From the NCBI GenBank assembly GCA_902564565.1, contig CACFBW010000007.1, positions 1 through 49,342 of the forward strand: a stretch of 49,342 nt of DNA, read 5' to 3'. Of this stretch, positions 9,335-20,325 are shown one piece after another; the stretch's first letter is position 1, and each line of letters opens with the position of its first letter. The notes under the pieces were generated by a model. It was not told the DNA's origin and made no database searches. It was given only the letters and a program-made list of their open reading frames with translations. The DNA is from an uncultured Pelagibacteraceae bacterium. GTDB taxonomy: Bacteria > Pseudomonadota > Alphaproteobacteria > Pelagibacterales > Pelagibacteraceae. Both the position numbers and the translations under genes were made by a program.

Positions 9335-9527
9335 TTTCTTCTTTGACTTCTTTTGGAGTTTTACCATCTATTCTAAAACTTTTTCCTAATTTTTTTGTTG
9401 TACATATTAAATATTCTTTAGATAGCTTTTTATATTCATCACAATTTTTTTCTTCTTCTCCGTTTGAAGTCTGACAAATGCTTAACAAAATAATTAGCAT
9501 TAGGTTTAATTTAATAAAAAATTTCAT
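9315..9527 (-). CDS. Small secreted cysteine-containing protein, unknown
   Basis: Protein of 70 residues with a clear signal peptide (KLNLMLIILLSICQTSNG, cleavage near residue 23). It leaves a mature peptide of about 47 residues that is highly charged and has two cysteines (NCDEYKKLSKEYLICTT). The spacing of the cysteines (14 residues between them) in a predicted helix suggests a helical hairpin or disulfide. It overlaps the miaA 3' end tail-to-tail. I do not recognise a named family. The signal peptide and composition make a real gene likely despite its size. Confidence 0.65.
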   Translation of the reverse strand: MKFFIKLNLMLIILLSICQTSNGEEEKNCDEYKKLSKEYLICTTKKLGKSFRIDGKTPKEVKEEIKNLKY

Positions 9528-9552
9528 AAAACTATTATAAAGATAAACTGAT

Positions 9553-9660
9553 CTTGGTAAATAGCCAAGGTTTCAATAGGAATAATGCTGAAGAGATGGG
9601 TTTTAGGGTTTTTTATCCGAAGTTTAAAAATTTTTATCAGAATAATTAGCTCTTAAACTT
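9553..9660 (+). promoter_or_regulatory. Inverted repeats in the ilvB leader region
   Basis: Two stem-forming signals lie in this gap. One is a compact hairpin, CTTGG (9553-9557), a 7-base loop, and CCAAG (9565-9569). The other is a perfect 8-bp inverted repeat, AAGTTTAA (9620-9627) and TTAAACTT (9653-9660), flanking the end of the candidate leader ORF and reaching the -35 box. Either an attenuator-like RNA fold or an operator is possible. There is no trailing U-run, so a classical intrinsic terminator is not supported. Confidence 0.3.
9585..9656 (+). CDS. Candidate leader peptide upstream of ilvB
   Basis: A 23-codon ORF beginning at ATG 9585 with AGGAA shortly upstream. Nine of its 23 residues are Ile, Leu or Val (for example RWVLGFFIRSLKIFIRIISS), and it stops just before the ilvB -35 region. 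BCAA operons in proteobacteria are often controlled by translation of such peptides. Against this, there are no runs of consecutive Ile/Leu/Val codons, AT-rich DNA favours Ile codons by chance, and no T-tract terminator follows. Its upstream promoter is not obvious. Confidence 0.25.
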   Translation: MLKRWVLGFFIRSLKIFIRIISS

Positions 9661-9688
9661 GACCAATTAATATAAAGTCCGATAGATT
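9659..9688 (+). promoter_or_regulatory. Probable ilvB promoter
   Basis: TTGACC (9659-9664), an 18-bp spacer and TAGATT (9683-9688). Predicted transcription start falls at about the ilvB ATG (9695), which would make the mRNA leaderless. No Shine-Dalgarno sequence precedes the ATG, consistent with this. Confidence 0.5.
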
Positions 9689-9694
9689 GCCTGA

Positions 9695-11461
9695 ATGTCA
9701 AAATTGTATTCAGGCGCTGAAATTGTATTTAAATGTCTAGAAGATCAAGGAGTTGAATCTATCTTTGGTTATCCAGGTGGAGCTGTACTTCCAATTTATG
9801 ATGAGTTAAAAAATTTTCCATCAGTTAAACATTTTTTAGTTAGACACGAACAAGGCGCAGGACATGCTGCAGAAGGGTACGCAAGATCTTCAGGTAAACC
9901 AGGAGTGGCTTTAGTAACATCAGGACCTGGGGCAACAAATATAGTCACGGCTTTAACCGATGCATACATGGACTCAGTTCCTATTGTTTGTATATCTGGA
10001 CAGGTACCAACCCATTTAATTGGAACTGATGCTTTTCAGGAATGTGACACAACTGGAATAACAAGACCATGTACGAAACATAACTGGTTAGTTAAAGATG
10101 TAAAAGATCTAGCAAAAGTTATTCATAGAGCATTTGAAGTTGCAACAACAGGACGGCCAGGACCAGTTCTAGTTGATATTCCAAAAGATATCCAATTTCA
10201 AAAAACAAGTTATACAAAATATAAAAAACAAAAAAAATTAAATGGCAAAGCTCAAAACAATTTTAAGCAGATTGAAATTGATGAGTTAATAAAATTAATG
10301 AGTGGTGCTTCAAAACCAATTTTTTATACAGGCGGAGGTGTAATTAATTCAGGACCAAAGGCAAGTGAACTGCTTAGAGAGTTAGTTTCTGGAACAGGAT
10401 TTCCAATTACCTCAACTCTGCAAGGTCTTGGTGCTTTTCCTGCTAGCGATAAGCAGTTTTTGGGAATGTTGGGGATGCACGGAACTTATGAAGCAAACAA
10501 TGCAATGCATGATTGTGATTTAATGATAAACATAGGTGCAAGATTTGATGACAGAATAACTGGAAAGTTAGATGAGTTTTCTCCAAAATCAAAAAAAGTT
10601 CATATCGATATTGACCCATCTTCAATTAACAAAAATGTTAAAGTAGATTTAGCAATTGTTGGAGATGTAACAGAAGTTATGAGCTCAACTTTAAAAACAA
10701 TAAAAAAAACAAAACCAAGTTTTGCAAAATCAAATAAACAAAAGATTTCTAAATGGTGGGAAAAAATTCAAAAGTGGCGTTCTGTAAATTCACTTGACTA
10801 TATAAATAGTGCAGAAACCATAAAACCACAGTACGCTGTTCAAAGACTTTATGAATTAACAAAAGATAAAGACACTTATATAACGACCGAGGTTGGACAA
10901 CATCAAATGTGGGCAGCCCAACACTACAAATTTGACAAACCAAATAGATGGATGACTTCCGGTGGTTTAGGAACAATGGGCTATGGATTGCCAGCAGCAA
11001 TAGGTGTTCAAGTTGCAAATCCAAATAAATTAGTTGTTGATATTGCGGGAGAAGCCTCTGTTTTGATGACTATGCAAGAAATGTCTACCGCAGTTCAATA
11101 TAGCTTACCAATTAAAATTTTTATTTTAAATAATGAATATATGGGAATGGTTCGTCAATGGCAGGAACTATTACATGATAAAAATTATTCAGAAAGTTAT
11201 ACCGCCGCATTACCAGATTTTGTTAAATTAGCAGAAGCTTACGGTTGTGTTGGTATAAGAGCAACAACACCTGAAGAACTTGATGATAAAATTATCGAGA
11301 TGCTTAACACTGATAGACCTGTAATATTTGATTGTCGAGTTGATAAAATTGAAAACTGTTTTCCAATGATTCCATCAGGAAAACCACACAATGAAATGCT
11401 GCTTGGTCCAAATGATCAAAAAGAAAAAAAAATTACCGAAAAGGGAAAAACACTAGTTTAA
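9695..11461 (+). CDS. ilvB: Acetolactate synthase large (catalytic) subunit
   Basis: ThDP-dependent acetohydroxyacid synthase, the first common step of Ile/Val/Leu synthesis. It starts with the family opening GAEIVFKCLEDQGVESIFGYPGGAV, and has the activating Glu region RHEQGAGHAAEGYARSSG, the FAD-domain motif RFDDRITGKLD and the C-terminal ThDP block ending NNEYMGMVRQWQ. The metal-binding motif that is GDGS/GDAS in many enzymes reads GEAS here (DIAGEASVLM, about residue 451). That is a conservative Asp-to-Glu change in a Mg2+ ligand that I believe occurs in other alphaproteobacteria. Its 588 residues are normal. It overlaps ilvH by one base (TAATG). It is called ilvB/ilvI type from sequence alone. 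Confidence 0.95.
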   Translation: MSKLYSGAEIVFKCLEDQGVESIFGYPGGAVLPIYDELKNFPSVKHFLVRHEQGAGHAAEGYARSSGKPGVALVTSGPGATNIVTALTDAYMDSVPIVCISGQVPTHLIGTDAFQECDTTGITRPCTKHNWLVKDVKDLAKVIHRAFEVATTGRPGPVLVDIPKDIQFQKTSYTKYKKQKKLNGKAQNNFKQIEIDELIKLMSGASKPIFYTGGGVINSGPKASELLRELVSGTGFPITSTLQGLGAFPASDKQFLGMLGMHGTYEANNAMHDCDLMINIGARFDDRITGKLDEFSPKSKKVHIDIDPSSINKNVKVDLAIVGDVTEVMSSTLKTIKKTKPSFAKSNKQKISKWWEKIQKWRSVNSLDYINSAETIKPQYAVQRLYELTKDKDTYITTEVGQHQMWAAQHYKFDKPNRWMTSGGLGTMGYGLPAAIGVQVANPNKLVVDIAGEASVLMTMQEMSTAVQYSLPIKIFILNNEYMGMVRQWQELLHDKNYSESYTAALPDFVKLAEAYGCVGIRATTPEELDDKIIEMLNTDRPVIFDCRVDKIENCFPMIPSGKPHNEMLLGPNDQKEKKITEKGKTLV

Positions 11462-12009
11462 TGAGTAAACCAAAATCAGCATACAGTATTCCTGGTAAAG
11501 TTGGAAAAATGGATACGCATATTATTGTTGTATGGGTAGACAACGAAGCAGGTGTTTTAGCTCGGGTAGTTGGTTTGTTTTCTGGTAGAGGATATAATAT
11601 TGAATCTTTAGCTGTTGCAGAAATAGATTCAAAAAAAAATCTTTCTAGAATCACCATTGTAACAATAGGTACACCTCAAGTGATAGAACAGATTAAACTA
11701 CAGTTAAAGAAACTAGTACCAGTTCACAAAGTGGCAGATTTTAAAAGAGAAGATAAAAAAGTAATATTTAAAGAGATGGCTTTATTGAAAATTGTTGGAA
11801 ATACAACAAAAACAAAGAAAGCATTAAATGTTTGTAAAAAATATAATGCGGTTATACTAGACAAGACCAAAAAGTCGATTGTAATTCAAATTACTGCTTT
11901 GAGGAGAGATATAGATAAAGTGTCAGTTAAATTAAAGTCACTTGGTCTTGTTAGTGCCTCTAGAACGGGAGCGGTTGCAATGACAAGAGGGGCAGAAGTA
12001 TTTAAATAA
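11461..12009 (+). CDS. ilvH: Acetolactate synthase small (regulatory) subunit
   Basis: Regulatory subunit that activates the large subunit and confers valine feedback inhibition. An N-terminal ACT domain begins HIIVVWVDNEAGVLARVVGLFSGRGYNIESLAV (about residues 19-51), followed by the C-terminal domain conserved in IlvH/IlvN of about 160-180 residues. There are about 18 extra residues before the ACT domain compared with E. coli IlvH, which is common in alphaproteobacteria. It is translationally coupled to ilvB. The gene could equally be named ilvN. Confidence 0.93.
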   Translation: MSKPKSAYSIPGKVGKMDTHIIVVWVDNEAGVLARVVGLFSGRGYNIESLAVAEIDSKKNLSRITIVTIGTPQVIEQIKLQLKKLVPVHKVADFKREDKKVIFKEMALLKIVGNTTKTKKALNVCKKYNAVILDKTKKSIVIQITALRRDIDKVSVKLKSLGLVSASRTGAVAMTRGAEVFK

Positions 12010-13045
<1,036 letters not shown>

Positions 13046-13047
<2 letters not shown>

Positions 13048-13063
13048 ATTAATCGATTAATTT
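13046..13063 (+). terminator. Palindrome after ilvC, possible weak terminator
   Basis: An 18-bp perfect palindrome (AAATTAATCGATTAATTT) overlaps the ilvC stop and is followed by three more T. As RNA it can form a 7-bp A/U stem with a four-base loop and a short U-tract. It is A/U-rich and weak, so termination would be partial at best. It may instead be a protein-binding site. Confidence 0.3.
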
Positions 13064-13086
13064 TTTACTAAAATAATGAATTTATT

Positions 13087-13114
13087 TTGCAATCTAGGCG
13101 AGAGGCTGTATATT
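13087..13114 (+). promoter_or_regulatory. Probable leuA promoter
   Basis: TTGCAA (13087-13092), 16-bp spacer, TATATT (13109-13114). Predicted start is near 13121, giving an untranslated leader of about 17 bases before the leuA ATG at 13138. The spacer contains GGCGAGAGGC, unusually G+C-rich for this genome, which could be an operator. This promoter may also drive the downstream mre operon. Confidence 0.5.
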
Positions 13115-13137
13115 AATGGTGCTATAAATTAATTACA

Positions 13138-14721
13138 ATGTCAGAGAAAAATAGAGTTTACATATTTGATACCACAATGCGTGACGGTGAACAGTCACCA
13201 GGCGCATCAATGAGTTTGGAAGAAAAAATCCAAATCGCAAGAGTATTTGACGAATTGGGGGTTGATATAATTGAAGCAGGATTTCCGATTGCTTCCCCAG
13301 GAGATTTTGAAGCTGTAACTGAAATTAGCAAAATATTAAAAAAATCTATTCCTGCAGGATTATCAAGACATTCAAAAAAAGATATTGATAGATGCTATGA
13401 AGCACTAAAACATGCTGAAAGATTTAGAATTCATACTTTTATATCTACAAGCCCACTACATATGAAGCATAAATTAAATAAATCTCCAGAAGAGGTTTAT
13501 GAAGCAATAAAAGAACATGTAACTTACGCAAGAAAATTTACTGATGATGTTGAGTGGTCTTGTGAGGATGGAACAAGAACTGATATGGACTATATGTGCA
13601 AAACTGTAGAGCTTGCAATTAAATGCGGAGCAAAGACAATAAACATTCCTGATACAGTGGGATACACGGTTCCTTCAGAATTTACAAAAATTATTCAAAC
13701 CTTATTAAATAAAGTTCCAAACATAGACAAAGCAATATTATCTACACACTGTCACAATGATTTGGGTTTAGCTGTAGCAAACTCATTAGCAGGAGTACAA
13801 GCTGGCGCAAGACAAATTGAATGTACAATAAATGGAATTGGAGAAAGAGCAGGCAATGCTGCATTAGAGGAAGTAGTTATGGCAATGAAGACAAGACCTG
13901 ACTTAATGCCTTATGAAACTGGAATTAATACTACACTTTTGAGCAAAGCATCAAAAGTTGTTTCAAATGCAACTGGTTTTCCTGTTCAATACAACAAAGC
14001 AATTGTAGGAAAAAATGCTTTTGCACACGAATCTGGCATTCATCAAGATGGAATGCTTAAAAATAGAAATACTTATGAGATAATGACACCTGAAAGTGTT
14101 GGTGTTAAACAAACATCATTAGTGATGGGAAAACATTCAGGAAGACATGCATTTAAAGACAAATTAACAAGTCTTGGATATAAAGATGTTACTGACGATG
14201 TAATTGAGAGTGCATTTGGAAAATTTAAAATTTTAGCAGATAAGAAAAAACATGTTTATGATGAAGATATCATCGCATTGGTAGATGATAGTTTGATTGT
14301 AGACAATAAAGTAAGTGCTATTAGTCTAAAATCTTTAAAGGTATATGCAGGAACAGGTGAGCCTCAAAAAGCCGAAATGATTTTGGATGTCTATGGTGAT
14401 GTCAAAAACGCTACAGAGACTGGGGATGGTCCTGTTGATGCTATATTTAAATGTATCAAAAAATTATACCCTCATGATGTTAAGCTTCAACTGTATCAAG
14501 TTCATGCTGTGACTGAAGGAACAGACGCTCAGGCCACAGTAAGTGTCCGAATTGAGGAAAATGGTAAAACAACTGTTGGACAAGCAGCAGATACTGATAC
14601 ATTAGTTGCATCAGCTAACGCATATATTAATGCGTTAAATAAAATGATAATTAAGAGAGACAAAACTGCTCCAGGGCAAACCAAAGAGCAAAATTTTGAA
14701 CAAAAAGTGAGAGGAATTTAA
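13138..14721 (+). CDS. leuA: 2-isopropylmalate synthase
   Basis: Condenses acetyl-CoA with 2-oxoisovalerate, the first committed step of leucine synthesis. A TIM-barrel HMGL-like domain with DTTMRDGEQSPGASMS (about residues 11-26) and the metal-binding HCHNDLGLA (about 203-211) is followed by GIGERAGNAALEEVV. Then come the linker and the C-terminal regulatory LeuA dimer domain (about 390-510), the site of leucine feedback. Its 527 residues correspond to the long (type 1) form. Its stop codon is immediately followed by the mreB ATG. Confidence 0.96.
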   Translation: MSEKNRVYIFDTTMRDGEQSPGASMSLEEKIQIARVFDELGVDIIEAGFPIASPGDFEAVTEISKILKKSIPAGLSRHSKKDIDRCYEALKHAERFRIHTFISTSPLHMKHKLNKSPEEVYEAIKEHVTYARKFTDDVEWSCEDGTRTDMDYMCKTVELAIKCGAKTINIPDTVGYTVPSEFTKIIQTLLNKVPNIDKAILSTHCHNDLGLAVANSLAGVQAGARQIECTINGIGERAGNAALEEVVMAMKTRPDLMPYETGINTTLLSKASKVVSNATGFPVQYNKAIVGKNAFAHESGIHQDGMLKNRNTYEIMTPESVGVKQTSLVMGKHSGRHAFKDKLTSLGYKDVTDDVIESAFGKFKILADKKKHVYDEDIIALVDDSLIVDNKVSAISLKSLKVYAGTGEPQKAEMILDVYGDVKNATETGDGPVDAIFKCIKKLYPHDVKLQLYQVHAVTEGTDAQATVSVRIEENGKTTVGQAADTDTLVASANAYINALNKMIIKRDKTAPGQTKEQNFEQKVRGI

Positions 14722-15756
<1,035 letters not shown>

Positions 15757-15762
15757 AATAAA

Positions 15763-16596
15763 ATGGAAGCGAGCCGAGACGATTTCGTCATTGCAATTCG
15801 CTCCGCTTTTATTCAAAGGGGTAACAAACAAAGATTTTCTTTATTTTTTTTATTAATTTTATCAATTTTACTTTTAGTTTTAGGAAGGTTTAATTTTTCA
15901 GCAATTAATTATATTAAAATTTTTGTTAAAGAACTTGTTTATAGATCTTCTTTTATAGTTTCAGTTCCTGAAAACTATTTAATTAATGGTTATATAGATT
16001 TAAAAGATCATTTTATTTATTATGATCATTATCAAGTTTTAAAAAAAGAAAATAAAGAATTAAAATCTAATATTGAAAATAATAACTATATTGTTTCTGA
16101 AAATGAAAGATTGAAAAAAATTATTGATGATTACATAATAGTTTCTGATGAAATAATTGCAAAAGTTTTAATAGATAAACAAAGTCCCTTTCTAAGATCA
16201 ATAATTATTAACAAAGGAAGCAAAGACAATATAAAATTAGGGATGGCAGTTTTAGATGGAGAGTATCTTGTAGGAAAAATAATTGAGGTAAATTATACAA
16301 CAGCAAGAGTTTTATTACTTTCTGATTTGAATAGTAAAATTCCAGTTACAATAGAACCAGAAGGATACCAATCAATATTATCAGGCACAGGAAAGAATGA
16401 TGGTGTTATACAATATTCAAAAGAAGAAATTTCACTAGACGCTGGAAACACAGTTTATACTTCAGGTTCTGGAGCTATATTTAAATCAGGAATACCCATA
16501 GGAAAAATTAGAGAAAAAATAAACGTAATTTATTTCTCAGACTTTTCTCAACTTAGATTTGTTAAAATTATAGCTTTTCAAAAAGAGGAAGATTAA
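15763..16596 (+). CDS. mreC: Rod-shape protein MreC
   Basis: Bitopic periplasmic scaffold of the elongasome. One N-terminal membrane helix (about residues 25-42, LFFLLILSILLLVLGRF) is followed by a coiled coil (about 85-125, KKENKELKSN...ENERLKKII) and two beta domains. The conserved block IIINKGSKDNIKLGMAVLDGEYLVGKI begins near residue 147, and TSGSGAIFKSGIPIGKI lies near 226. Its 277 residues are within range. It is 6 bp after mreB and overlaps mreD by one base. Confidence 0.93.
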   Translation: MEASRDDFVIAIRSAFIQRGNKQRFSLFFLLILSILLLVLGRFNFSAINYIKIFVKELVYRSSFIVSVPENYLINGYIDLKDHFIYYDHYQVLKKENKELKSNIENNNYIVSENERLKKIIDDYIIVSDEIIAKVLIDKQSPFLRSIIINKGSKDNIKLGMAVLDGEYLVGKIIEVNYTTARVLLLSDLNSKIPVTIEPEGYQSILSGTGKNDGVIQYSKEEISLDAGNTVYTSGSGAIFKSGIPIGKIREKINVIYFSDFSQLRFVKIIAFQKEED

Positions 16597-17117
16597 TGTC
16601 TAGATTAGGAAAGGGGAGATTTTTACAAAAGCTACTTGAGCTTGGACCAGTTTTATTGCTTTATATTTCAGTTTTAAACGAATTTGATTTTAATTATTTA
16701 AATCTAGCTTATTTTTCATTTAATTTTCCTTTTATTTTAATTTTTTACTGGAGTTTAAAAAAACCGGAGAGCCTAGGTTATGGATTGCTATTTTTTGCTG
16801 GAATAATAAATGATGTGGTTGTTGGTTTTCCAATAGGAGTGAGCAGTTTTGCTTATCTACTTATTTGTGGTTTTGCAGCTTATTTAAGAAACATTACTTT
16901 GAGACCAAGCATTTTAAAAGATTGGATGTTTTTTTTATTTACAGTTTTAGCAGTTAGTTCTTTAAGTTATTCAGTATTAGTTTTATTTTTTAAATTTAAA
17001 CTTAACTATTTAGATATAATAATAAATATAATTTTTACATTTTGTTTATACGTTATTTTCGCAAATATTTTTCAATTTTATCAAAAATTAATAACAAGTA
17101 GTGAAAAAAATGATTAG
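16596..17117 (+). CDS. mreD: Rod-shape membrane protein MreD
   Basis: Small polytopic inner-membrane elongasome component of 173 residues with about five predicted helices (for example LLYISVLNEFDF, FPFILIFYWSL, GLLFFAGIINDVVVGFPIGVSSFAYLLIC). The GIINDVVVGFPIGVSSF segment resembles the conserved GLlxDlxxgxPlGxsal motif of MreD. Position between mreC and PBP2 supports the call. It overlaps both neighbours, which indicates translational coupling. Confidence 0.88.
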   Translation: MSRLGKGRFLQKLLELGPVLLLYISVLNEFDFNYLNLAYFSFNFPFILIFYWSLKKPESLGYGLLFFAGIINDVVVGFPIGVSSFAYLLICGFAAYLRNITLRPSILKDWMFFLFTVLAVSSLSYSVLVLFFKFKLNYLDIIINIIFTFCLYVIFANIFQFYQKLITSSEKND

Positions 17118-19086
17118 TGGTGGAGATACAAGTTTTAGAAAATTAAATACTATCAATAGAAGAATGTTTATTATTTCGGCAGCTAAAGTTGTAGTTTTTG
17201 CAGGAATTGTAGCAAGACTTTTTTCTTTGCAAATTAATGAAAATAAAAAATATTTAACTTTATCTGACAAAAATCGACTTAGAGAGTGGAAGTTGCCACC
17301 GGAACGTGGAGAATTCTTAGACTTCTTTGGAAACACTATTGCAGGCAATCTTAAAGTATATCAGCTTCATGTGGTTCCTGAACAGGTCGAGGATTTTAAA
17401 TATTTAATGGTAAGGCTAAAAGATATTTTACAATTAGATGATAAGCAGTTTTCTAAAATTATAAAAAAGAAAGAAAAACAAAAACCATGGGAAACTTTAG
17501 TAATTTCAGAAAATTTAAGTTGGGATCAATTTTCTAAAGTAAATTTTTATTTACATGAACTTGGTGGTGCAAAACCGGTTTTATCTGTAGCAAGAAACTA
17601 TCCTCACAAAGAAAACTTCACTCATGTTTTAGGATATGTTGCTCAGGCTAGTGAAAGTGATTTAGCAAACAGTGAAATAATTAAAAAAAACCACGTACCT
17701 GGATTAAGAGTAGGAAAGATTGGCCTAGAAAAAGCTTTTGAAAATGATTTGATTGGATCTAATGGAATACAAAGATACGAAGTTAATGCTTATGGAAAAA
17801 GAATAAATCAAATAGATTTTTTAGAAGGTAAAAAGGGAAAAAATTTAAGATTAACCATTGATACAGAGGTTCAAAAACTTTCTAACGTATTGTTAGCAGG
17901 AAAGTCCGGATCGATAAGTGTAATGGATATTTATACAGGTGATATAATAGCCATGCATTCTTCACCATCTTTTGATCCAAATTTATTTTTATATGGAATT
18001 AGCCACAAATCTTGGCAAGACATTAGAGAGAATCCTTTAAAACCTTTAATCAATAAAACAGTTGCAGGATTATATTCTCCAGGCTCAACCATTAAACCCA
18101 TAGTAGCTTTGTCGGCATTAGAAAATGATGTTATTTCTCCAAAATTTACAGTTCGATGCACAGGAAAAATGGAAATGTATGGTCAAACATATCACTGCTG
18201 GAAGAAAAAAGGTCATGGATTTATGAACCTAAGAAATGCCATAAAACAATCATGTGATACTTATTTTTATGAGGCGGCAAGAAAATTAGGTGTAGATCGT
18301 TTAAATAAAACTGGATTAAAATTTGGTCTAGGTGAAAAAGTTTTTGGAAACACATTTATTGATGAAAAAAAAGGTCTAGTTCCAAGCACTAAATGGAAAA
18401 AAGACAATCTTGGTTTTGGATGGGTATTGGGTGAAACGTTAATTACGGGTATTGGTCAAGGTTATATTCAAACAACACCATTACAATTATGCTTGATGAC
18501 TGCTCAATTAGCAAATGGGGGTTACAAAATTTATCCAAGAATTAGAATCGAAAACAACCAAGATACCGCTGAAGAAATAAAAAATAAAATGCTTCAAGAG
18601 GCTATTAAAAAAGAAGAAAATGAAAATGAAACTATCTCTCCAATAATTAAAGCAAGGAATTTTTTAAAAAAAAGTGAGAAAGAATATACCGCTCTTTATA
18701 GAAATCCTGAAAATATTAAATTTGTATTAGAAGCAATGTGGAGTTCTACCAATGAAGTAATGGGAACTTCTTTTGGATCTAGAATTGATGACAAAAAATA
18801 TCAATTCGCTGGAAAAACTGGAACTGCTCAAGTAAAAAAAATAAGCGCAAGACATAGGGAATTAGAGTTAAAGGCAAAAGATGTACCTTATGAAGAAAGA
18901 GATCACGCATTATATATTGCTTTTGGTCCATATAAAAATCCACGTTATGCACTTAGCATAATTGTTGAACATGGTGGATCTGGAAGTACAACTGCTGCAC
19001 CAATGGCTAAAAAATTATTTAAATTAATAATCGATCGTCATGAGGAAAGAGAAAAAATTATAAAACAAAACTTAACAATATCTTAA
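17110..19086 (+). CDS. mrdA: Penicillin-binding protein 2 (elongasome transpeptidase)
   Basis: Class B PBP that crosslinks peptidoglycan during cylindrical growth. A membrane helix lies near residues 15-33, followed by the non-catalytic dimerisation domain with REWKLPPERGEFLDFFGN. The transpeptidase motifs follow in order: SxxK as SPGSTIKP, the second motif as SCDTYFYE, and KTGT as AGKTGTAQV. About 658 residues is typical. Two starts are possible: GTG at 17101 and ATG at 17110. I chose the ATG, which overlaps the mreD stop by 8 bp. An insertion of about 45 charged residues (NKMLQEAIKKEENENET region) precedes the KTGT part. It is followed directly by rodA. Confidence 0.95.
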   Translation: MISGGDTSFRKLNTINRRMFIISAAKVVVFAGIVARLFSLQINENKKYLTLSDKNRLREWKLPPERGEFLDFFGNTIAGNLKVYQLHVVPEQVEDFKYLMVRLKDILQLDDKQFSKIIKKKEKQKPWETLVISENLSWDQFSKVNFYLHELGGAKPVLSVARNYPHKENFTHVLGYVAQASESDLANSEIIKKNHVPGLRVGKIGLEKAFENDLIGSNGIQRYEVNAYGKRINQIDFLEGKKGKNLRLTIDTEVQKLSNVLLAGKSGSISVMDIYTGDIIAMHSSPSFDPNLFLYGISHKSWQDIRENPLKPLINKTVAGLYSPGSTIKPIVALSALENDVISPKFTVRCTGKMEMYGQTYHCWKKKGHGFMNLRNAIKQSCDTYFYEAARKLGVDRLNKTGLKFGLGEKVFGNTFIDEKKGLVPSTKWKKDNLGFGWVLGETLITGIGQGYIQTTPLQLCLMTAQLANGGYKIYPRIRIENNQDTAEEIKNKMLQEAIKKEENENETISPIIKARNFLKKSEKEYTALYRNPENIKFVLEAMWSSTNEVMGTSFGSRIDDKKYQFAGKTGTAQVKKISARHRELELKAKDVPYEERDHALYIAFGPYKNPRYALSIIVEHGGSGSTTAAPMAKKLFKLIIDRHEEREKIIKQNLTIS

Positions 19087-20211
19087 ATGTTTCAAAGAAG
19101 AGCAATTACAAACCAATTAACATTTTTTCAAAAATTAAGATCTTTTGATTTTATATTGTTGGGATGCATTTTAATAATTGGAATAATTAGTTGTTATTCA
19201 ATGTATTCAACTGATGGAGGAGAATTACTATATCATAGCAAAAGTCATATAGTTAGATTTTTCGTTTTTTTTGGAATGATGATAATTTTATCTTTTTTTA
19301 ATATTAAATTTTGGCACTCAACTGGTTATTTATTTTATGTTATTGTTTTAGGATTTTTAATATGGGCTTCATTTTATGGAATAACAGCATCGGGTTCTCA
19401 ACGTTGGATTAATTTATATTTTATTAATTTACAGCCTTCTGAATTAATGAAAATCGCAATCATTGTTTGCTTTGCAAAATACTATCATAGAACTCAAGTT
19501 AGTGATGTGAATAGTTTTAAAAATTTATTGTTACCAATAGCAATATTAATTATCCCAATAGTATTAGTAATATCTCAGCCAGATTTAGGCACTTCAATTT
19601 TAATTGCTTTAAGTGGATTGGTTGTTTTGTGGCTTGCAGGGTTGAATATAAAATATTTTATTTATTCTTCACTAATTTTTATTATTTCTATGCCTTTTGT
19701 AATTGCATTTTTAGAACCGTATCAAAAATTAAGAATATTAACTTTCTTTAATCCAGATAAAGACCCACTAGGTGCTGGATATCAAATTATTCAGTCAAAA
19801 ATTGCAATAGGTTCAGGCGGATTAACAGGCAAAGGTTTTTTAAGAGGAACACAAAGCTATTTAGATTTTTTACCAGAAAAACATACTGATTTTATTTTTA
19901 CACTGTTTTCTGAAGAACATGGATTTACTGGCTCTTTATTACTTTTAGTTTTGTATGCAGTTATGATTTTTAGAATTTTAAGAATAGGTTCACTAACTAG
20001 AAGTTATTTTGCGAAACTTTATTGTTTTAGTTTTGGATCAGCGATATTTATTTATATTACTGTTAATATGAGCATGGTCTTAGGGCTGCTACCTATTGTC
20101 GGTTCTCCATTACCAATTATGTCTTATGGCGGATCATCTATGCTTGCAACAATGATTGGCTTTAGTATTGTGATGAGTGCAAAGATATACAACAAACAAG
20201 TAATCTCATAA
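19087..20211 (+). CDS. mrdB: Rod-shape determining glycosyltransferase RodA
   Basis: SEDS-family peptidoglycan polymerase partner of PBP2. About ten membrane helices span 374 residues. The SEDS signatures are visible: SGSQRWINLYFINLQPSELMKIA (about residues 100-122), QPDLGTSILIALSGL, GKGFLRGTQSYLDFLPEKHTDFIFT with the essential Asp region, and the C-terminal GLLPIVGSPLPIMSYGGSS. It begins immediately after the PBP2 stop (0 bp). It is the last gene of the mre operon. Confidence 0.96.
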   Translation: MFQRRAITNQLTFFQKLRSFDFILLGCILIIGIISCYSMYSTDGGELLYHSKSHIVRFFVFFGMMIILSFFNIKFWHSTGYLFYVIVLGFLIWASFYGITASGSQRWINLYFINLQPSELMKIAIIVCFAKYYHRTQVSDVNSFKNLLLPIAILIIPIVLVISQPDLGTSILIALSGLVVLWLAGLNIKYFIYSSLIFIISMPFVIAFLEPYQKLRILTFFNPDKDPLGAGYQIIQSKIAIGSGGLTGKGFLRGTQSYLDFLPEKHTDFIFTLFSEEHGFTGSLLLLVLYAVMIFRILRIGSLTRSYFAKLYCFSFGSAIFIYITVNMSMVLGLLPIVGSPLPIMSYGGSSMLATMIGFSIVMSAKIYNKQVIS

Positions 20212-20325
20212 ATTTTTCAACCTACAAACGTAAAGCCTAAAAAAAACCAATATTTTAGAGACTATTTTGGGCTTATTCTTAGGTTTATTCATTGTTATTT
20301 AGTGTTTATTATATAAAAAAATCAA
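20212..20325 (+). promoter_or_regulatory. Gap between rodA and pilT
   Basis: 114 bp, no gene seen. It contains an imperfect inverted pair (AAAGCCTAA near 20232 and TTAGGTTTA near 20279), a TTTTGGGC element, and TATTAT/TATATA -10-like sequences at 20307-20315, about 10 bases before the pilT ATG. This presumably holds the promoter of pilus operon 1. No confident -35 was identified, and no exact copy of the 11-bp repeat found before pilMN is present. Confidence 0.35.

Noticed and set aside
11041..11070. GEAS instead of GDGS in the ThDP/Mg2+ motif of IlvB
   Set aside because: Conservative change that I believe is found in other alphaproteobacterial acetolactate synthases; flanking motifs are intact.
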